Shown one piece after another: positions 5,295 to 6,387 of a DNA stretch of 6,387 bases; within the stretch, counting starts at the first letter, position 1; each line of letters starts with the position of its first letter. The stretch is from contig JBHIVA010000102.1 in the NCBI GenBank assembly GCA_042138015.1, positions 1 through 6,387 on the forward strand, in the 5' to 3' direction. A program made the translations under genes and the position numbers. The notes under the pieces are model-generated. The model was not told where the DNA came from and made no database searches. It saw only the letters and a list, made by a program, of their open reading frames with translations. The stretch is from TH1177 sp042138015 (GTDB lineage: Archaea > Thermoproteota > Nitrososphaeria > Nitrososphaerales > Nitrososphaeraceae).

Positions 5295-5839
5295 ATGGTT
5301 TTATAATACAAATAATATAATGATGAAAATGATCCTATAAAAATCAGTTTAACAGATAAATCAATAGATAAATCAATGAATGTAATGGAATCTACAACTA
5401 GAACATAAGAAAATACTAGTAATCCTATTACACCTAATCCCCATACCCAAGAACCATCATTCTTTAGTAATTCTATAGAGATTCCACTTTCCTCCTGCAC
5501 TTCGTCCTGTCTTCCATTTAAAACTGAATCTACACATATGTGAATATCTCCCTTGGAAAACACCTGCGATATTTGTGCCCAAGCGCAACCACGTAATTTT
5601 TTAAATGCCATTAAAAGAAAAGAAAACCAAAGAAAAACAACATAATAAATTCCCCAAGCACTAAAAATTAACAATAAGAAATTATAGATATCTGTGGGTT
5701 CAGTAATATAATACTCCCACATATTTATTGCTGATACAATGCTAATTAAAAATAAACTAAAACCTGTTCCGAAAACTAATGCTCTTCGAAATGATTCCAT
5801 TTCATGTATTTGACATATATTTTTAATAGAATCTGCCAA
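5171..5839 (-). CDS. Four-helix integral membrane protein of unknown function
   Basis: The 222-residue product starts at TTG 5839, preceded by CAGGA about five bases upstream; an alternative is ATG 5800 (residue 14), which has a TATA-like ATTAAAAAT about 23 bases upstream and would suit a leaderless message. Hydrophobic segments at about 20-40, 52-79, 131-152 and 156-179 are likely membrane helices, arranged as two hairpins separated by a hydrophilic loop (80-130) rich in charge with Cys85 and Cys102. The N-terminus and the roughly 40-residue polar C-terminal tail are probably on the same side. No catalytic motif or known family was recognised, and the loop shows no ATP- or metal-binding signature. 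It sits alone between the miniature element and IS copy 3, so its context gives no functional clue. Confidence 0.7.
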   Translation of the reverse strand: MADSIKNICQIHEMESFRRALVFGTGFSLFLISIVSAINMWEYYITEPTDIYNFLLLIFSAWGIYYVVFLWFSFLLMAFKKLRGCAWAQISQVFSKGDIHICVDSVLNGRQDEVQEESGISIELLKNDGSWVWGLGVIGLLVFSYVLVVDSITFIDLSIDLSVKLIFIGSFSSLYYLYYKTIHNFSRNRYLEEGNCLDGEKDFPEVLSALIGLRKASSDKKS

Positions 5840-5886
5840 TATATCCTGAGTATATTTGCACTACTATAGAAATGTTCTGTGAAGAA

Positions 5887-5952
5887 TTAAAATATTAAAT
5901 AAAGAACTTCGGCATTAATCGCATTTTCTAAATTTTTTATATCTTTCTCACT
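5887..5952 (-). pseudogene. Orphan C-terminal reading-frame tail abutting IS copy 3
   Basis: Reading leftward from the IS end, one frame gives SEKDIKNLENAINAEVLYLIF and a TAA at 5889-5887. The composition looks like a protein tail with an amphipathic helix, and the frame runs open right up to the IS terminal repeat at 5961. It may be the end of a gene that was interrupted by the insertion and lay upstream of the membrane-protein gene. The stretch is only about 21 codons, so it could also be chance. Confidence 0.3.
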
Positions 5953-5960
5953 GGTTTGTG

Positions 5961-5978
5961 GGCTCTGTTAATTTAAGA
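5961..5978 (-). repeat. Right terminal inverted repeat of IS copy 3
   Basis: GGCTCTGTTAATTTAAGA as read on the plus strand; the TTA at 5968-5970 within it is the transposase stop codon on the minus strand. Confidence 0.75.
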
Positions 5979-6387
5979 TGATATTCACCTCCTCCTCTAA
6001 ATCAAAATCATGATTATTATTTTCAATTATATCATTATACATAGATACAAAGAATTGTATCCAGTTATGTACATGAAATAGATTACAGTCTTCTTTAATA
6101 CAGGGATAATAGTCATCAAAACTTTCTATTCTCTCTTTCAAAAACTGGTTTACTTTTTCCATTAAACTTTTTTGGAATGGAGAATGTAGATAGTGTTTTA
6201 ATCCAATTACGTTACACGCTTCATCATACCATGTTCCACCATCCGTGTACACTGTATGTTTTCCATATTTTGCAATTAATGATCTGATAAAATTTTCAGA
6301 AGAGGCATATTTCTCACCTCAGATATGTAAATACCAAAAACATAATGATGAAATTGATCTATACATAACCATAACCAGAAAAGCTTG
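5968..6387 (-). pseudogene. Frameshifted IS6/IS240-like DDE transposase (copy 3, 5' partial)
   Basis: From the window edge the frame beginning at 6386 reads KLFWLWLCIDQFHHYVFGIY and ISEVRNM, matching copy 2 (FWLWICIE, LGIYISEGRN). It then must shift: between the Met codon at 6308-6306 and the Glu codon at 6297-6295 there are eight bases where copy 2 has nine. The second frame continues ENFIRSLIAKYGKHTVYTD, GGTWYDEACN, HSPFQKSLMEKV, ESFDDYYPC and ends VNIILN with TAA 5970-5968. The second Asp (in TDGG) and the Glu (in LMEKV) of the DDE triad are present. The first Asp lies outside the window. An apparent start at GTG 6252 is internal. Confidence 0.8.

Larger units (their letters stand above)
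5961..6387 (-). mobile_element. IS6/IS240-like insertion sequence, 3' portion (copy 3, cut by window edge)
   Basis: The right end at 5961-5978 reads GGCTCTGTTAATTTAAGA, agreeing with the miniature element ends over the first eleven bases. The transposase gene reads leftward into it and stops inside the repeat. The copy is divergent from copies 1 and 2 at the protein level, so it is a different member of the same family. Its left end is outside the window, so the 8 bases flanking it at 5953-5960 (GGTTTGTG) cannot be tested as a target duplication. Confidence 0.8.

Overview
The window is a very AT-rich, gene-poor stretch that most resembles an archaeal accessory region, probably ammonia-oxidising Thaumarchaeota (Nitrososphaeria, Nitrosocosmicus/Nitrososphaera-like). 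This is an inference from the kinds of gene present: a membrane-anchored purple-acid-phosphatase-like phosphoesterase, a secreted protein resembling the DUF6623 type, a 'TDGGTWY...FDDYYPC' DDE transposase family that I associate with archaea, and promoters that look archaeal. No rRNA, tRNA or CRISPR array was seen.

Layout. Bases 1-140 are the right end of an IS6/IS240-like element. Bases 141-704 are non-coding, with one clear hairpin at 387-416. Bases 705-1931 encode a membrane-anchored metallophosphoesterase. A cysteine-rich 37-residue microprotein lies at 2131-2244, with an archaeal-type promoter at leaderless spacing. Bases 2532-2762 are the decayed C-terminal end of an arylsulfatase. Bases 2816-3355 encode a secreted beta-rich protein with clearly higher GC than its surroundings. 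Bases 3453-4187 are a second, full-length but frameshifted copy of the IS. Bases 4346-4580 hold an older, badly decayed 5' half of a related IS. Bases 4816-4935 are a 120-bp miniature element with near-perfect IS-type terminal repeats. Bases 4993-5294 carry two short, doubtful, overlapping reading frames. Bases 5171-5839 (minus) encode a four-helix membrane protein. Bases 5887-5952 (minus) are a short orphan reading-frame tail abutting the IS. Bases 5961-6387 (minus) are a third IS copy, also frameshifted and cut by the window edge.

How it fits together. The intact genes do not form an operon and no shared pathway is evident; three products (phosphoesterase, DUF6623-like protein, membrane protein) are predicted to be at the membrane or secreted. 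The theme is repeated insertion and decay: at least four IS remnants of one family plus a miniature derivative in 6.4 kb, and an adjacent broken host gene (sulfatase). No new defence or metabolic system can be supported. The points best worth a second look are the miniature element, the abrupt identity break between the first two IS copies, the frameshift located at the presumed first catalytic Asp, the Cys-rich microprotein, and the phosphoesterase that has lost two metal ligands.
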